Notes: generated by a model from the sequence alone, not told the origin. DNA of 64,000 nt from Shewanella marinintestina (GCF_023283845.1 NZ_JAKILC010000001.1:124001-188000), one strand, 5' to 3'. Counted from the first letter of the stretch, positions 9,432 through 19,422 are shown. A program made the numbers and translations.

Positions 9432-9893
9432 TTACCGACAAGTTTTGGCCGTAACTCTCCTGTTTAATACCCGCTCAATAACCACACATAAAACAGCCCC
9501 TGTTATGTAAGCGATTAAGTCTAGCCAATCAAAGGTCGCGCCCAAAATGGTACCTATTACAGAGCCTGGTTCTATCCCAAGTAACTTAGGCACTCTAATG
9601 TATTGGGCAAACTCAACACTAAAAGCTATTGATAACGTCATCAAGATTAATGTCCGAGTTCTAAGGGGTAAAAAGCTCGCCAGTAAATAATATAACCACA
9701 CCACGACCAGCACATCTCCGAGTATCGGTCTAATAAACGTGTCTCGAACAAAGAGTGCAATAAAGACCAGCACAAATAACAGGCTCAAGCTTATTAATGC
9801 CTTTACAGGGCTGACCCCAAAGTAACACTCTCGCGCCGCGAGCGGTTTATCATTTATTTTGCCAACCAACATCTTATTGACCGTCATTCTCAA
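9432..9893 (-). CDS. DUF2809-family small membrane protein
   Basis: A 153-aa protein with about four hydrophobic helices. The block IALFVRDTFIRPILGDVLVV is typical of DUF2809, a family without known function. Its start lies 20 nt inside creD, which implies translational coupling and makes it the last gene of the creBCD operon. The precise start (M1, M3 or M8) cannot be decided. Membership of a Cre-controlled envelope-stress operon is inferred from position only. Confidence 0.75.
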   Translation of the reverse strand: MRMTVNKMLVGKINDKPLAARECYFGVSPVKALISLSLLFVLVFIALFVRDTFIRPILGDVLVVVWLYYLLASFLPLRTRTLILMTLSIAFSVEFAQYIRVPKLLGIEPGSVIGTILGATFDWLDLIAYITGAVLCVVIERVLNRRVTAKTCR

Positions 9894-11271
9894 GCTCCGG
9901 CGGAACGTCTTTGTTTATAACTGAGTGGTCTGCGTTTTTTGCATACCAATCAACATGTCGAGTCAGTAGCATCAACAAACTCAAAATTGCAAAGCACAAT
10001 AGACTTCCCATCAACAAGGCATAGCTTTCAGCTTGTAGCAATCCAAACAACAAGCCATAAAGTCCCATTAAACAGAGCCCAAACAGCTTGCCCTGTTTTG
10101 GGTTTGCCAACATTCCGCCGACATAAATACTCAACAAAACTGTTGAGGCGATAGCTGACAAAACATAAGCCCAATTAAAGCCAAGGTGCTCACTGAAAGA
10201 GATCAGTAATAGATAAAACAAGGCTAACGCTAAGCCTACAAAACCATATTGTACAGGGTGCATTAGGCGAGCTTGAAACAGCTCAAGTAGGAAGAAGCTG
10301 GCAAACACTAAAGTAATAACCAACAAGGAATAATTTACAGCGCGATGGGATTTAAGGTAATGATCAACCGGCTCTATTAAATCAACGCCCATCTGCCGAC
10401 GGTCTAGTTCTGCACAACGACCAGAATCAATCATACAACGTTCAAACAGTTGGCTAATATTGGAAGAAAAGTTGTTACTAGCCCATTGCGCGTTAAAGCC
10501 TTTATCAGAAATGTCAGATGAAATGGGTAAAAAATCCCCCGTAAAACTCGGATGCGGCCAAAGAGAATTCATTTCAACATTTGAAACTTTACCAATCGGA
10601 GTAACTTGTATCGACTCCATCCCTTGCAATAAGAAATTAAAATCAAACGTTAACGGCTGCAGCTTAATATCGGCAGAACCGTTGTTAGAAGTACTATCTT
10701 TCCATGCTAACAACTGAGTAAAGTCAAGATTGGTATGAAATCCTTGGGCAAATTGATTGAGTCCCGTGCCTGGCTGGATTTCAATACTTTTTCCATCCAG
10801 TGTCATTTTATTGAGTTTGATTAGGCCCCGACTATCACTAACCCCAACAACCATAGACACACTGTTTATCTTATCTCGGCCAATCTGTGTTAAAGGGCTT
10901 AAGTCAAACGTACCCGTTAGCCGACTATCTGCTTTATAAAGGCGCGCTTGATAGATCCCCCGATATTTAGCATAGCTTTCCAGATCAGCATTAAAATTAA
11001 AGGTTTCCGGTAAAATGTATTGACGGTGCTCAGTAAAATACTGCTTACCTTCATGATTGACCATTTCAGTGTAATTAACGCTAATGAAAGGCCCGATAAT
11101 CCTTTGTTCACCAGTGCTACTTCGCGCAATTTCGTTTCGCACCTCTTCTAATCGATATGAGCGCTCTGAGATCAAGTTACTCACCATAGATAAAGGGATC
11201 TGCAGCAATACAAAAAGCAAAAGTACAAATCCAAATTTCGCTACGGTCTGATTATTAAGTATATTTTTCAA
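9874..11271 (-). CDS. creD: Inner-membrane protein CreD
   Basis: CreD is a polytopic inner-membrane protein induced by CreBC; in other bacteria it is tied to envelope integrity and beta-lactam response. The 465-aa product has an N-terminal helix (residues 12-30) and a large periplasmic domain to about residue 305. About six helices follow, beginning with SLLVITLVFASFFLLELF. The family block RLMHPVQYGFVGLALALFYLLLISFSEH is intact. Translation appears to start at TTG, supported by GGAG eight bases upstream. That ribosome site abuts a 12-bp hairpin. The gene lies 73 bp after creC. Confidence 0.92.
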   Translation of the reverse strand: MKNILNNQTVAKFGFVLLLFVLLQIPLSMVSNLISERSYRLEEVRNEIARSSTGEQRIIGPFISVNYTEMVNHEGKQYFTEHRQYILPETFNFNADLESYAKYRGIYQARLYKADSRLTGTFDLSPLTQIGRDKINSVSMVVGVSDSRGLIKLNKMTLDGKSIEIQPGTGLNQFAQGFHTNLDFTQLLAWKDSTSNNGSADIKLQPLTFDFNFLLQGMESIQVTPIGKVSNVEMNSLWPHPSFTGDFLPISSDISDKGFNAQWASNNFSSNISQLFERCMIDSGRCAELDRRQMGVDLIEPVDHYLKSHRAVNYSLLVITLVFASFFLLELFQARLMHPVQYGFVGLALALFYLLLISFSEHLGFNWAYVLSAIASTVLLSIYVGGMLANPKQGKLFGLCLMGLYGLLFGLLQAESYALLMGSLLCFAILSLLMLLTRHVDWYAKNADHSVINKDVPPELENDGQ

Positions 11272-11281
11272 AGGTAATTCT

Positions 11282-11319
11282 CCAACTGTTGATGACTGTA
11301 TTTTAAAATCAACAGTTGG
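11282..11319 (-). promoter_or_regulatory. Hairpin in the creC-creD intercistronic region
   Basis: A perfect 12-bp inverted repeat, CCAACTGTTGAT / ATCAACAGTTGG, with a 14-nt loop. On the mRNA the 3' arm ends in the GG of the creD ribosome site GGAG, so the fold would bury half of it. There is no T-run after it, so it is not a terminator. It may damp creD translation or protect processed RNA. Confidence 0.65.
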
Positions 11320-11344
11320 GGATTAAATGGAGCGAATATGGAGA

Positions 11345-12817
11345 TTAGATGGAGTTTGCAGTCAAAGGCAATATAAGGGTGACTTTAACGCCTTGCGAGA
11401 CATTTTCTATATTGAGTGTGCCATGATGCAACTTGACCACCTGCTCAACAAAATTAAGCCCTAAACCGGTACTTTTAATGCCAGTTTTACGCGGTAATGA
11501 GTAGAAACGTTCAATAATGCGCGCCATAGCGTAATCAGGAATATGCGGGCCGGTATTATAAATAGCTAGCTGGAGTCCGTCCTTCACAGGTAATAGTGAC
11601 CACTGAATAGTTCCGTTTGGTTCTACAAAATCTATTGCGTTATCCATCAAGTTAAACAGTGCTTGTTGAAATAAAAAGTTGTCTCCAAGTACTGAGGAAT
11701 TGCTGAGTTTTTCCAGCGATAAGGCGCAATCAAATTGGCATACCACAGATTTAGTGACAAAACGCACTTCTGAAGCGAGATTAATTTGGTTAATCATATC
11801 GATAAGATTAATCGGCGCCAAAGAATCTAATTGTGGCCGTTTCTCTAAGCGGGCTAACTCTAGCAGTTTATCGATTAAAGACTGCATGCGGTCAGCTTCT
11901 CGCTCAATATTAGCCGAGAAACGGTGCACTTTATCGGTTGATAATGGTGTTTGCAGAATTTCGCTAGCACCTTTTATCGCAGACAGTGGGCTTTTAAGTT
12001 CATGGGTGAGCGTTTCAACATATTGCTCCACATACTTTTTACCATCTATTTGCTCGCGCATCTTTTCTAATGCATGACTTAAATTGGCATATTCGTAAAA
12101 AACGCGGAATGTCGGTTTAACCACTTTTTCACCACGGCCCATTTTATCAGCGTAGTTTTCCAACTTATGTAGCGCTGAATGGATCCGCCACGAAAACAAA
12201 GCGCCCGCAATAAGTACTAAACCACTCATCAATACCATCCAATACAACACATTGCGTTTAGAGATATCAATATAGGGCTGTACTGAGCGGTTGGCTTTAG
12301 CCACTGTGACGCTGCCGATAATCGAATTGTTATGGTAGATGGGTGCTGCTACATGCATGACGGTTGATAAAGGGTCATTGGGATCTTCCGTGGTACTGCG
12401 CGCACCGTATTGGCCTCGCAGGGTAAGGTACACATCATTCCATTTTGAATAGTCTTCGCCTACATCTTGTTGCCAAGAGTCGGCAATCACTATGCCGTTT
12501 TTATCGGTAATATAAATCCGGTGGTTGAGCGCTTTTTTACCCAGCTCCCATCTACGCGCTTGCGGCTCTCGCTGCCCGTAAGCCGCAAGTAACTTAGAGA
12601 ACCGGCTTTCAGAAATTCGGTCATTGGCAACCTCTTCTTCTGCCAGAACGGCTAACAGATTAGCCATATCGATAAGCGTCTCTTCCGTCGTTTGCCGAAC
12701 CGTAGGCTTAAGCTCTTGTATAACAGTGGTGCTCACCATGTAAGCAGTGATCCCGACCAAGATAAAGTACAGAGAGAAGAGTCTTAGGCCTAATGGGATT
12801 TTTGGCCAACGAGTCAT
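11345..12817 (-). CDS. creC: Sensor histidine kinase CreC
   Basis: Membrane sensor kinase of the CreBC two-component system. In the 490-aa protein, helix 1 covers residues 10-32 and a periplasmic sensor domain runs to about 188. Helix 2 covers 190-208 and is followed by a HAMP linker. The phosphoacceptor is H272 in ETLTHELKSPLSAIKG. The ATPase domain has the N-box NLMDNAIDF and the G-box KSTGLGLNFVEQVV. The start overlaps the creB stop in the arrangement TAATG, so translation is coupled. Calling it CreC rather than another EnvZ-type kinase rests on creB and creD beside it. Confidence 0.93.
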   Translation of the reverse strand: MTRWPKIPLGLRLFSLYFILVGITAYMVSTTVIQELKPTVRQTTEETLIDMANLLAVLAEEEVANDRISESRFSKLLAAYGQREPQARRWELGKKALNHRIYITDKNGIVIADSWQQDVGEDYSKWNDVYLTLRGQYGARSTTEDPNDPLSTVMHVAAPIYHNNSIIGSVTVAKANRSVQPYIDISKRNVLYWMVLMSGLVLIAGALFSWRIHSALHKLENYADKMGRGEKVVKPTFRVFYEYANLSHALEKMREQIDGKKYVEQYVETLTHELKSPLSAIKGASEILQTPLSTDKVHRFSANIEREADRMQSLIDKLLELARLEKRPQLDSLAPINLIDMINQINLASEVRFVTKSVVCQFDCALSLEKLSNSSVLGDNFLFQQALFNLMDNAIDFVEPNGTIQWSLLPVKDGLQLAIYNTGPHIPDYAMARIIERFYSLPRKTGIKSTGLGLNFVEQVVKLHHGTLNIENVSQGVKVTLILPLTANSI

Positions 12818-13518
12818 TAAAGTGAACTCTCAGAATAAAAGTAGCCAAATCCGCGTTTAGTCTTGATCAAATCGTCCAAACCATAAGATCTCAGTTTATT
12901 GCGAATGGCTTTGATATGGGAATCGATGTTACGTTCATAGGAAGCGGAAGGTGCGATATCTGCAGCAAGCAGCAACTGCTCACGGCTTAGTACATTTGCA
13001 TTGCTGTTAATAAGTTTATCAAGGATTTTGAATTCAACTGCAGTTAAACCGATCATCTGACCATTAACGCAGTAGTCGTAATTGGCTGATTGCAAAAGAC
13101 TGGCGGTGATATCTATGCTGTTACAGTTTTCAACTTCAATCGGGGTAGAAACGGGCTTTTTAATGCGTAATTTAATGCGGGCAAGCATTTCACGTGGGCT
13201 AAATGGCTTAGTCACATAATCATCAGCGCCAATCTCTAATCCAACTACCCGGTCTATTTCATCATTTCTTGCGGTTAAAAAGATAATCGCCACGTCAGAA
13301 AATTCGCGTATGGTTTTACAAAGCTCAAAACCGTTCACATCAGGCAGGCCAACATCAAGCACGACCAGTTCAACATTGTTGCCAGCAACATAGGCTAAAC
13401 CTTGTTCACCTGTTGCAAACCAACAAACATTAAAACCATCCATTTCCAGTACATGAATGAGATTGTCTGCAATAGCTGGCTCGTCTTCAATAATGACTAC
13501 CGTCGCTTTAGCACTCAA
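12817..13518 (-). CDS. creB: Response regulator CreB (OmpR family)
   Basis: A 233-aa OmpR-type transcription factor partnered with CreC. The receiver domain carries the acidic pair EDE at residues 11-13, phosphoacceptor D55 in VVLDVGLPD, and K105 in the KPFSPREMLARI block. A winged-helix DNA-binding domain starts near residue 145 and includes LSREQLL and RNIDSHIKAIRNKL. The start appears to be TTG, with AGGG eight bases upstream; no in-frame ATG fits the receiver domain. In E. coli the targets carry repeated TTCAC tags. I did not find a clear pair upstream of this operon. Confidence 0.92.
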   Translation of the reverse strand: MSAKATVVIIEDEPAIADNLIHVLEMDGFNVCWFATGEQGLAYVAGNNVELVVLDVGLPDVNGFELCKTIREFSDVAIIFLTARNDEIDRVVGLEIGADDYVTKPFSPREMLARIKLRIKKPVSTPIEVENCNSIDITASLLQSANYDYCVNGQMIGLTAVEFKILDKLINSNANVLSREQLLLAADIAPSASYERNIDSHIKAIRNKLRSYGLDDLIKTKRGFGYFYSESSL

Positions 13519-13888
13519 TGAGTTAACCCTTTTAGATTATTTATGGGCAGCAAGCTTAACGTAGAGCGGGTGTATAAATCGACATATTAATCATATTGTT
13601 GAAGCTATATGCCGCTAAAAGTGCTAGTGCTAACAGTAAACGATACTTATATGCTACAAACGCTTTATTTAGGTAATACGATTTGTCTATTGCTCTTCAT
13701 AACAAAGCAGAAGTTAACAGTTAGAGCTAAGAGTATTCTAATATTCTATAACCTTGCTAGGTTATTAAAAATTAGCTACCTTAGTACAAAACAATGAAGC
13801 CAATAAGGACTCTAGCTTGCATTGTGACTCCATAAAAATACTGTAAAGGGAAATGCCCTCCTAAACTCTGAGATGTAAGGACACACCT
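13519..13888. other. Intergenic region between creB and a small membrane protein gene
   Basis: About 370 bp, AT-rich, expected to contain the creB promoter on the left. One 62-codon open frame inside (13609-13797) has no ribosome site or recognisable features. I see nothing else. Confidence 0.5.
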
Positions 13889-14104
13889 TTGAATATCAAT
13901 GCCACAATTGCTGGTCAAATTATTTTCATCAATTTTATATTGATGGTTTTTCTCACTATAAAGACAGCTAAAGGTAAATCAAACAACTTACCTTTAATCG
14001 GTTTCTATTCTAGCTTGTTAAGTTTTATTTTCTTTCCAGCTAGCTGGCTATATTTATGGTATTGGTCAAAAATGCCTACAATAGAAAAACTGTCATACAA
14101 ATGA
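13889..14104 (+). CDS. Small two-helix membrane protein, function unknown
   Basis: A 71-aa frame starting at TTG, supported by a clear AAGGA seven bases upstream. It encodes two hydrophobic segments (about residues 7-25 and 40-58) separated by a basic loop, TAKGKSNN, giving a helical hairpin with W/Y-rich ends. I recognise no domain with certainty; similar short proteins occur in marine gammaproteobacteria. The ribosome site and membrane pattern support real coding despite the rare start codon. Confidence 0.55.
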   Translation: MNINATIAGQIIFINFILMVFLTIKTAKGKSNNLPLIGFYSSLLSFIFFPASWLYLWYWSKMPTIEKLSYK

Positions 14105-14173
14105 ACCCTCGATTATAAACAAACATCTAATCTACTTCGTTTATTATCCAAGACTGTCTCAAAAAAGCACATA

Positions 14174-14210
14174 AATAAACGCTATAAATTTAATATTCAT
14201 AGCGTTTATT
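14174..14210. terminator. 12-bp inverted repeat downstream of glcB
   Basis: AATAAACGCTAT / ATAGCGTTTATT with a 13-nt AT-rich loop, 24 bp past the glcB stop and 70 bp past the small membrane gene. On the minus strand a T6 run follows about 10 nt later, so it may terminate glcB. Confidence 0.5.
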
Positions 14211-14233
14211 ATGCTCTTAATTAGTGGACATTT

Positions 14234-16414
14234 TTATGCAACGGATTTTGTCTTGGCCTCCTTTCGGTAAGCATGTAATAAAGGTTCGGTGTAACCAGAC
14301 GGTTGCTGCTTACCTTTAAAAATCAAATCGCAAGCAGCCCTAAAGGCGATACCCTCAAAACCTGGTGCCATATTTATATATTCACTATCGGTTTGATTTT
14401 GCTTATCAACCACTAGCGCCATCTTTTTAAGTGATGCCATCACCTCATCTTTAGTGCAAACACCGTGGTGTATCCAATTAGCAAGGTATTGCGATGAAAT
14501 ACGTAAAGTCGCCCTGTCTTCCATCAAACCAACATTATTAATATCAGGCACCTTTGAGCAACCTACGCCTTGATCAATCCAGCGAACCACATAACCTAAA
14601 ATACCTTGGGCATTATTATCGAGCTCAAACTGTTTTTGCTCGCGCGTCAGCTCGCTCAACTCTTGCATTAAAGGCAGGGTTAATAAGTCATCTAGACTTG
14701 CTCGCTTACGCTGCTTTAACTCTTGCTGCACATCAGTCACTTTCACTTGATGATAGTGGGTTGAATGTAGAACCGCGCCATTGGGTGATGGCACCCAAGC
14801 CGTATTAGCACCCGCTTTTGGATGACCTATTTTTTGCTCTAGCATGGCTGCCATTTCGTCTGGCATCGGCCACATACCCTTACCTATCTGGGCACGACCT
14901 TGTAAGCCACACTCAAGTCCAATATCAACATTCCAGTCTTCATAAGCTTTAATCCATGGTTGTTGTTTCATCACTGATTTTGCAACGAATGGACCAGCTA
15001 GCATAGACGTATGAATTTCATCACCGGTTCTGTCCAAAAACCCGGTATTAATAAACACCACCCGTTCACGCGCAGCGCGAATACACTCTTTCAGGTTCAC
15101 TGTGGTGCGGCGCTCTTCATCCATAATGCCGACTTTGATGGTGTTGCGTGCCAGTTTGAACGCGTCTTCTATTCGGGTAAACAGCTCACAGGTAAATGCC
15201 ACTTCTTCAGGACCATGCATTTTTGGTTTAACAATATTTATCGACCCTTTGCGGCTATTACTGCGCTGGTTATTATTACCCTTTAGATCGTGGATAGCTG
15301 CAAAAACTGTCACCATGCCATCCAAAAAGCCCTCAGGCACTTCGTCACCGTTTTTATCAAGTACTGCATCGTTAGTCATCAAGTGACCTACGTTACGCAC
15401 AAACAGTAGACTACGTCCGGGCAAAACAATACTCTTACCGTCTGCGGCGCAATACACTCTGTCGTCGTTAAGCTCACGCGTTATTTTTTTACCGTTCTTA
15501 TTTAGGTTTGCGCTGAGGTTACCCTGCATCAGACCTAACCAATTACGATAGATCTCGACTTTATCTTCAGCATCAACCGCCGCAACTGAATCCTCACAAT
15601 CCATAATGGTGGTGACAGCCGCTTCCACCAATAAATCTTTAACCCCAGCCGAGTCGGTTTGCCCAATGACACTTGAGCGGTCAATTTGGATTTCTATATG
15701 CAATCCATTATTGACTAGAAGTACTGCACTTGGGCTTGCAGGACCTCCATTAAAGCCGACAAATCGCTGTGGATGCAGTAACCCTGTTTGAGTGCCATCG
15801 TTAAATTTAACTTGTAGCTTTTGATCTTCAATAAAGTATTGCGTAACGTCTGCATGAGAACCGACAGCTAAAGGCGCTGCGGTATCTAAATGCTTTTTAG
15901 CGAAAGCAATCACTTTAGTGCCGCGGATTGGATTATAAGTTTTGCTTATCTCAGCGCCGTCATCGACAGAAATAGCATCTGTGCCATAGAGCGCATCATA
16001 TAAACTGCCCCAGCGAGCGTTGGCTGCATTGAGCGCAAAACGGGCATTTTTAACCGGCACCACTAACTGAGGGCCCGCTTGAGAGGTAATTTCAGTGTCA
16101 ATGTTTTCTGTGGTTATGGCAAACGGCTCCCCCTCTTTAACCAAGTAACCAATGTCGGCTAAAAAGGCTTTATAGTCTGACAATACAAATGGTTTGCCTG
16201 CGTTACCTTGATGCCATTCATCTATTTGCTGTTGGATCTGTTCACGCTTTTGCAGTAAGGCCCTATTGACGGGACCTAATTGATTAACGATCTCTTCAAA
16301 CTTGCGCCAAAAGATTTGTGAACTAATCCCTGTACCAGGGCAAATTTCACTATCGACTAGATCCCAAAGTGGTTTTGCAATTTGTAAACCACCAACTTTA
16401 ATACGTGCAGTCAT
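14234..16414 (-). CDS. glcB: Malate synthase G
   Basis: This enzyme condenses glyoxylate with acetyl-CoA to make malate, the second step of the glyoxylate shunt. The 726-aa length is that of the monomeric G isoform rather than the shorter A isoform. Visible blocks include [61 protein letters not shown] and LMEDRATLR, the last holding the catalytic aspartate region. ATG start. It lies 1.3 kb from isocitrate lyase, on the opposite strand and with the LysR gene between, so the two shunt genes have separate promoters. Both promoters carry a related 26-bp element. Confidence 0.97.
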   Translation of the reverse strand: MTARIKVGGLQIAKPLWDLVDSEICPGTGISSQIFWRKFEEIVNQLGPVNRALLQKREQIQQQIDEWHQGNAGKPFVLSDYKAFLADIGYLVKEGEPFAITTENIDTEITSQAGPQLVVPVKNARFALNAANARWGSLYDALYGTDAISVDDGAEISKTYNPIRGTKVIAFAKKHLDTAAPLAVGSHADVTQYFIEDQKLQVKFNDGTQTGLLHPQRFVGFNGGPASPSAVLLVNNGLHIEIQIDRSSVIGQTDSAGVKDLLVEAAVTTIMDCEDSVAAVDAEDKVEIYRNWLGLMQGNLSANLNKNGKKITRELNDDRVYCAADGKSIVLPGRSLLFVRNVGHLMTNDAVLDKNGDEVPEGFLDGMVTVFAAIHDLKGNNNQRSNSRKGSINIVKPKMHGPEEVAFTCELFTRIEDAFKLARNTIKVGIMDEERRTTVNLKECIRAARERVVFINTGFLDRTGDEIHTSMLAGPFVAKSVMKQQPWIKAYEDWNVDIGLECGLQGRAQIGKGMWPMPDEMAAMLEQKIGHPKAGANTAWVPSPNGAVLHSTHYHQVKVTDVQQELKQRKRASLDDLLTLPLMQELSELTREQKQFELDNNAQGILGYVVRWIDQGVGCSKVPDINNVGLMEDRATLRISSQYLANWIHHGVCTKDEVMASLKKMALVVDKQNQTDSEYINMAPGFEGIAFRAACDLIFKGKQQPSGYTEPLLHAYRKEAKTKSVA

Positions 16415-16600
16415 AATATGCCCTTAATTGTCCATTTAACGCTCTACGCGATTCACATCGTTTTCACTTGAACCTTCATATCTTATCTAATAATTAGCTT
16501 ATTATTTGCTTTTGGTTCTAGTTACGCTTAGCCGTTTACGTTCTTGAGAACAGAAATTATCCATAAAGTACTAGCCTATACCCTACACATGGTATTTATG

Positions 16601-16626
16601 AAATTTATACTATTTATACCCGGCAT
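16601..16626 (-). promoter_or_regulatory. Putative LysR operator upstream of glcB
   Basis: On the minus strand this 26-bp segment matches the one before aceA at 20 of 26 positions without gaps. It contains the T-N11-A dyad TATAAATAGTATA, preceded by CCGGG. It lies about 187 bp from the glcB start, in the same orientation relative to its gene as the aceA copy. Confidence 0.55.
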
Positions 16627-16694
16627 TCACACTGGTTATCAAAAATAGGCCTTTTGCGTAAATAAACAACTATGGTGTAAGTTTGTTACTTAAA

Positions 16695-17642
16695 TCAGGC
16701 TTCACGACCAAAACTGTCAGCAGTTTGTGTGATCAATTGACGCATCCACTTATGTGCAGGGTTATGCTGTAGTAGTGGGCTCCAGGCCATGGTAAGTGCG
16801 ATAGGCTGAATAATAAACGGCGGTGGAACTATGCAAACTCGCTCGTTATTCTCGTGCTGCTTTGCCATTTTACTTGGTATGGTTGCGATCAAATCTTGTT
16901 GCTCTGCCAACAAACAAGCAGCTTGATAATGGCGAGTGAACACGGTGATGCGTCGCTGTACACCAATTTTTGTTAAGGCCTCATCAACCCAACCTAACCT
17001 TTGCACATCGCCTGGATCCATTCCCACTCCCACACCCATGCCGGTTTTACTCACCCAAACATGGTTAGCTTTTAAATAGCTATCTAATGAAAACTTATCT
17101 AGAACTGGATTTGTTTTACTAATCAGACAACTAAAGTCATCACTCCATAACACTTTTTGATGAAACGACTGTGGAATACTGTCAAAGCGGTTGATCACCA
17201 TATCAACTCGACCTTGCTCAACATCGGGAAAACTCACATCACTTGGGGTCATAATATCGAGGATCACATTAGGCGCTTCAGTGCGAAGTCTGGCGATAAG
17301 TGGTGGGATTAACGTGGCTTCAGCGTAGTCGCTAGCCATGACTCTGAACACTTGCTCGCTTTCTGCGGCGTTAAACTCAGCTCGAGGTTGCACCGCTTTT
17401 TCTAAGCCAATGATTAGCTCACTAATTGTAGGCTGTAGCTCCTGTGCTCGCTCTGTAGGTGTCATGCCTTGGCTCGTTCTGATCAGCAAGGGATCATCAA
17501 ATAACGTACGTAGTCTTTTTAAGCCATTACTCATAGCGGGCTGGCTGATCCCCAGCTGATCCGCCGCCTTTGTAACATTTTTTTCACGCAGCAACACATC
17601 AAGATAAACTAACAAATTCAAATCGATACGAGATATATTCAT
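16695..17642 (-). CDS. LysR-family regulator, probably of the glyoxylate shunt
   Basis: A 315-aa LysR-type regulator. The N-terminal winged helix is canonical (RIDLNLLVYLDVLLREKNVT, then AADQLGISQPAMSNGLKRLR), and the effector domain begins near residue 90. It is transcribed divergently from aceA across 110 bp and lies just downstream of the glcB control region, so it sits between both shunt genes. Control of aceA and glcB is inferred from this position and from the shared T-N11-A sequence at both promoters. The effector is unknown. ATG start. Confidence 0.85.
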   Translation of the reverse strand: MNISRIDLNLLVYLDVLLREKNVTKAADQLGISQPAMSNGLKRLRTLFDDPLLIRTSQGMTPTERAQELQPTISELIIGLEKAVQPRAEFNAAESEQVFRVMASDYAEATLIPPLIARLRTEAPNVILDIMTPSDVSFPDVEQGRVDMVINRFDSIPQSFHQKVLWSDDFSCLISKTNPVLDKFSLDSYLKANHVWVSKTGMGVGVGMDPGDVQRLGWVDEALTKIGVQRRITVFTRHYQAACLLAEQQDLIATIPSKMAKQHENNERVCIVPPPFIIQPIALTMAWSPLLQHNPAHKWMRQLITQTADSFGREA

Positions 17643-17649
17643 AAAATAA

Positions 17650-17675
17650 ATACCGGATATAGAAACTATAAATTA
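17650..17675 (+). promoter_or_regulatory. Putative LysR operator between the lysR gene and aceA
   Basis: Contains the perfect dyad TATAGAAACTATA (17658-17670), of LysR T-N11-A form, preceded by ACCGG. It lies 8 bp from the LysR start and about 78 bp from aceA, so binding could regulate both genes. It is related to the copy at glcB. Confidence 0.6.
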
Positions 17676-17752
17676 GACTTATTTAAACAAATCTTACTAA
17701 TATTTTCAACGTAATCAATCGCCGCTAATCATATTGTTAAAGGAATAGACAC

Positions 17753-19336
17753 ATGACAAATTACAGAACAAACATCGATGAAGCTGCTACCTTGATTAAT
17801 GGTGAAGGTAGTGCATGGAATGCAATCAACCCAGAGTCTGTAGCCCGTATGCGTCTACAAAACCGTTTTAAAACGGGTTTGGATATTGCTAAATACACTG
17901 CAAAAATTATGCGTGAAGATATGGACAACTACGACAAAGACTCGTCGCAGTACACCCAATCTTTAGGTTGCTGGCATGGATTTATTGGTCAGCAAAAAAT
18001 GATATCTATTAAAAAGCATTTGCTTACCACTAAGCGCCGTTACCTTTACCTTTCGGGTTGGATGGTTGCAGCACTGCGCAGTGAGTTTGGTCCCCTTCCT
18101 GACCAATCAATGCATGAAAAGACTTCTGTAGCTTCGCTTATCAAAGAGCTATACACCTTCTTGCGCCAAGCTGATGCCCGTGAACTCGGTGGTCTATTTC
18201 GCCAACTAGATGCTGCAGCAGAATCTGAAAAAGCGGCAATCCAAGCAAAAATTGATAACTTCGAAACCCATGTTGTACCGATTATTGCTGATATCGATGC
18301 CGGTTTTGGTAACGAAGAAGCGACTTACCTGATGGCTAAGCAGATGATCGAAGCTGGCGCATGTTGTATTCAGCTTGAAAACCAAGTGTCTGACGTTAAG
18401 CAATGTGGTCACCAGGACGGTAAAGTTACCGTACCCCACGTTGAGTTCTTAGCAAAAATCAACGCTGTTCGTTATGCATTCCTAGAGCTAGGCATTGATG
18501 ATGGTGTGATTGTGGCGCGTACAGATTCATTAGGCGCAGGCCTAACGCAAAAAATTGCCGTAACCAATGAAGCTGGCGATTTAGGCGACCAATACAACTC
18601 ATTCTTACAAGTTGAAGCGGTAGATGCAGCCAATCTTGCTAATGGTGATGTGGTTTTTCAGCAAAATGGCCAACTTGTTAAGCCATCACGTTTACCAAAC
18701 GGCTTATTCCAGTTCCGTGCTGGCACAGGTGAAGAACGTTGTGTACTTGACTGCATTACGTCACTACAAAACGGAGCTGACTTACTGTGGATTGAAACAG
18801 AAAAGCCGCACGTTGCACAGATTGGCGCAATGGTAAACAAGATCCGTGAAACCATTCCGAACGCAAAGCTGGTTTACAACAACTCGCCATCGTTTAACTG
18901 GACGCTAAACTTCCGTCAGCAAGTTTTCGATTTAATGAATGAAGCAGGTCAAGACGTATCCGCTTATGACCGTGACAAGCTAATGAGCGTGGACTACGAC
19001 AATACCGAGCTAGCTGTACAAGCTGATGAAAAAATTCGTACCTTCCAAGCTGATGCTGCACGTGAAGCCGGTATTTTCCATCACTTGATTACACTACCGA
19101 CTTACCATACTGCTGCGCTATCGACTGATAACTTAGCGAAAGAGTATTTCGGCGACCAAGGCATGCTTGGTTATGTAGCCAATGTTCAGCGTAAAGAGAT
19201 CCGCCAAGGTATCGCCTGCGTTAAACACCAAAACATGGCAGGTTCAGATATGGGTGATGATCACAAAGAGTACTTCTCTGGTGACCAAGCACTAAAAGCA
19301 TCTGGTAAAGATAACACCATGAACCAATTTAGCTAA
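17753..19336 (+). CDS. aceA: Isocitrate lyase (long form)
   Basis: It splits isocitrate to glyoxylate and succinate, the first step of the glyoxylate shunt. At 527 aa it belongs to the longer isocitrate lyase subfamily known from Pseudomonas, not the 434-aa E. coli type. The catalytic loop reads VKQCGHQDGK with the catalytic cysteine at C218. Metal and substrate blocks include PIIADIDAGFGNEEATYLM and VIVARTDSLGAG. ATG start with AAAGGAAT upstream. A strong terminator follows. Confidence 0.96.
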   Translation: MTNYRTNIDEAATLINGEGSAWNAINPESVARMRLQNRFKTGLDIAKYTAKIMREDMDNYDKDSSQYTQSLGCWHGFIGQQKMISIKKHLLTTKRRYLYLSGWMVAALRSEFGPLPDQSMHEKTSVASLIKELYTFLRQADARELGGLFRQLDAAAESEKAAIQAKIDNFETHVVPIIADIDAGFGNEEATYLMAKQMIEAGACCIQLENQVSDVKQCGHQDGKVTVPHVEFLAKINAVRYAFLELGIDDGVIVARTDSLGAGLTQKIAVTNEAGDLGDQYNSFLQVEAVDAANLANGDVVFQQNGQLVKPSRLPNGLFQFRAGTGEERCVLDCITSLQNGADLLWIETEKPHVAQIGAMVNKIRETIPNAKLVYNNSPSFNWTLNFRQQVFDLMNEAGQDVSAYDRDKLMSVDYDNTELAVQADEKIRTFQADAAREAGIFHHLITLPTYHTAALSTDNLAKEYFGDQGMLGYVANVQRKEIRQGIACVKHQNMAGSDMGDDHKEYFSGDQALKASGKDNTMNQFS

Positions 19337-19394
19337 GTCGTCATTTAATCTTGAGTTTTTGAAGTGGACTTAAGTATTTAATGAGCTAATTATG

Positions 19395-19422
19395 AAAGGC
19401 CTGCTAGTAAGCAGGCCTTTTT
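19395..19422 (+). terminator. Intrinsic terminator of aceA
   Basis: AAAGGCCTGCT, loop AGTA, AGCAGGCCTTT, then further T residues. Confidence 0.93.

Noticed and set aside
13609..13797. 62-codon frame upstream of the small membrane gene
   Set aside because: No ribosome site, AT-driven composition and no recognisable pattern.
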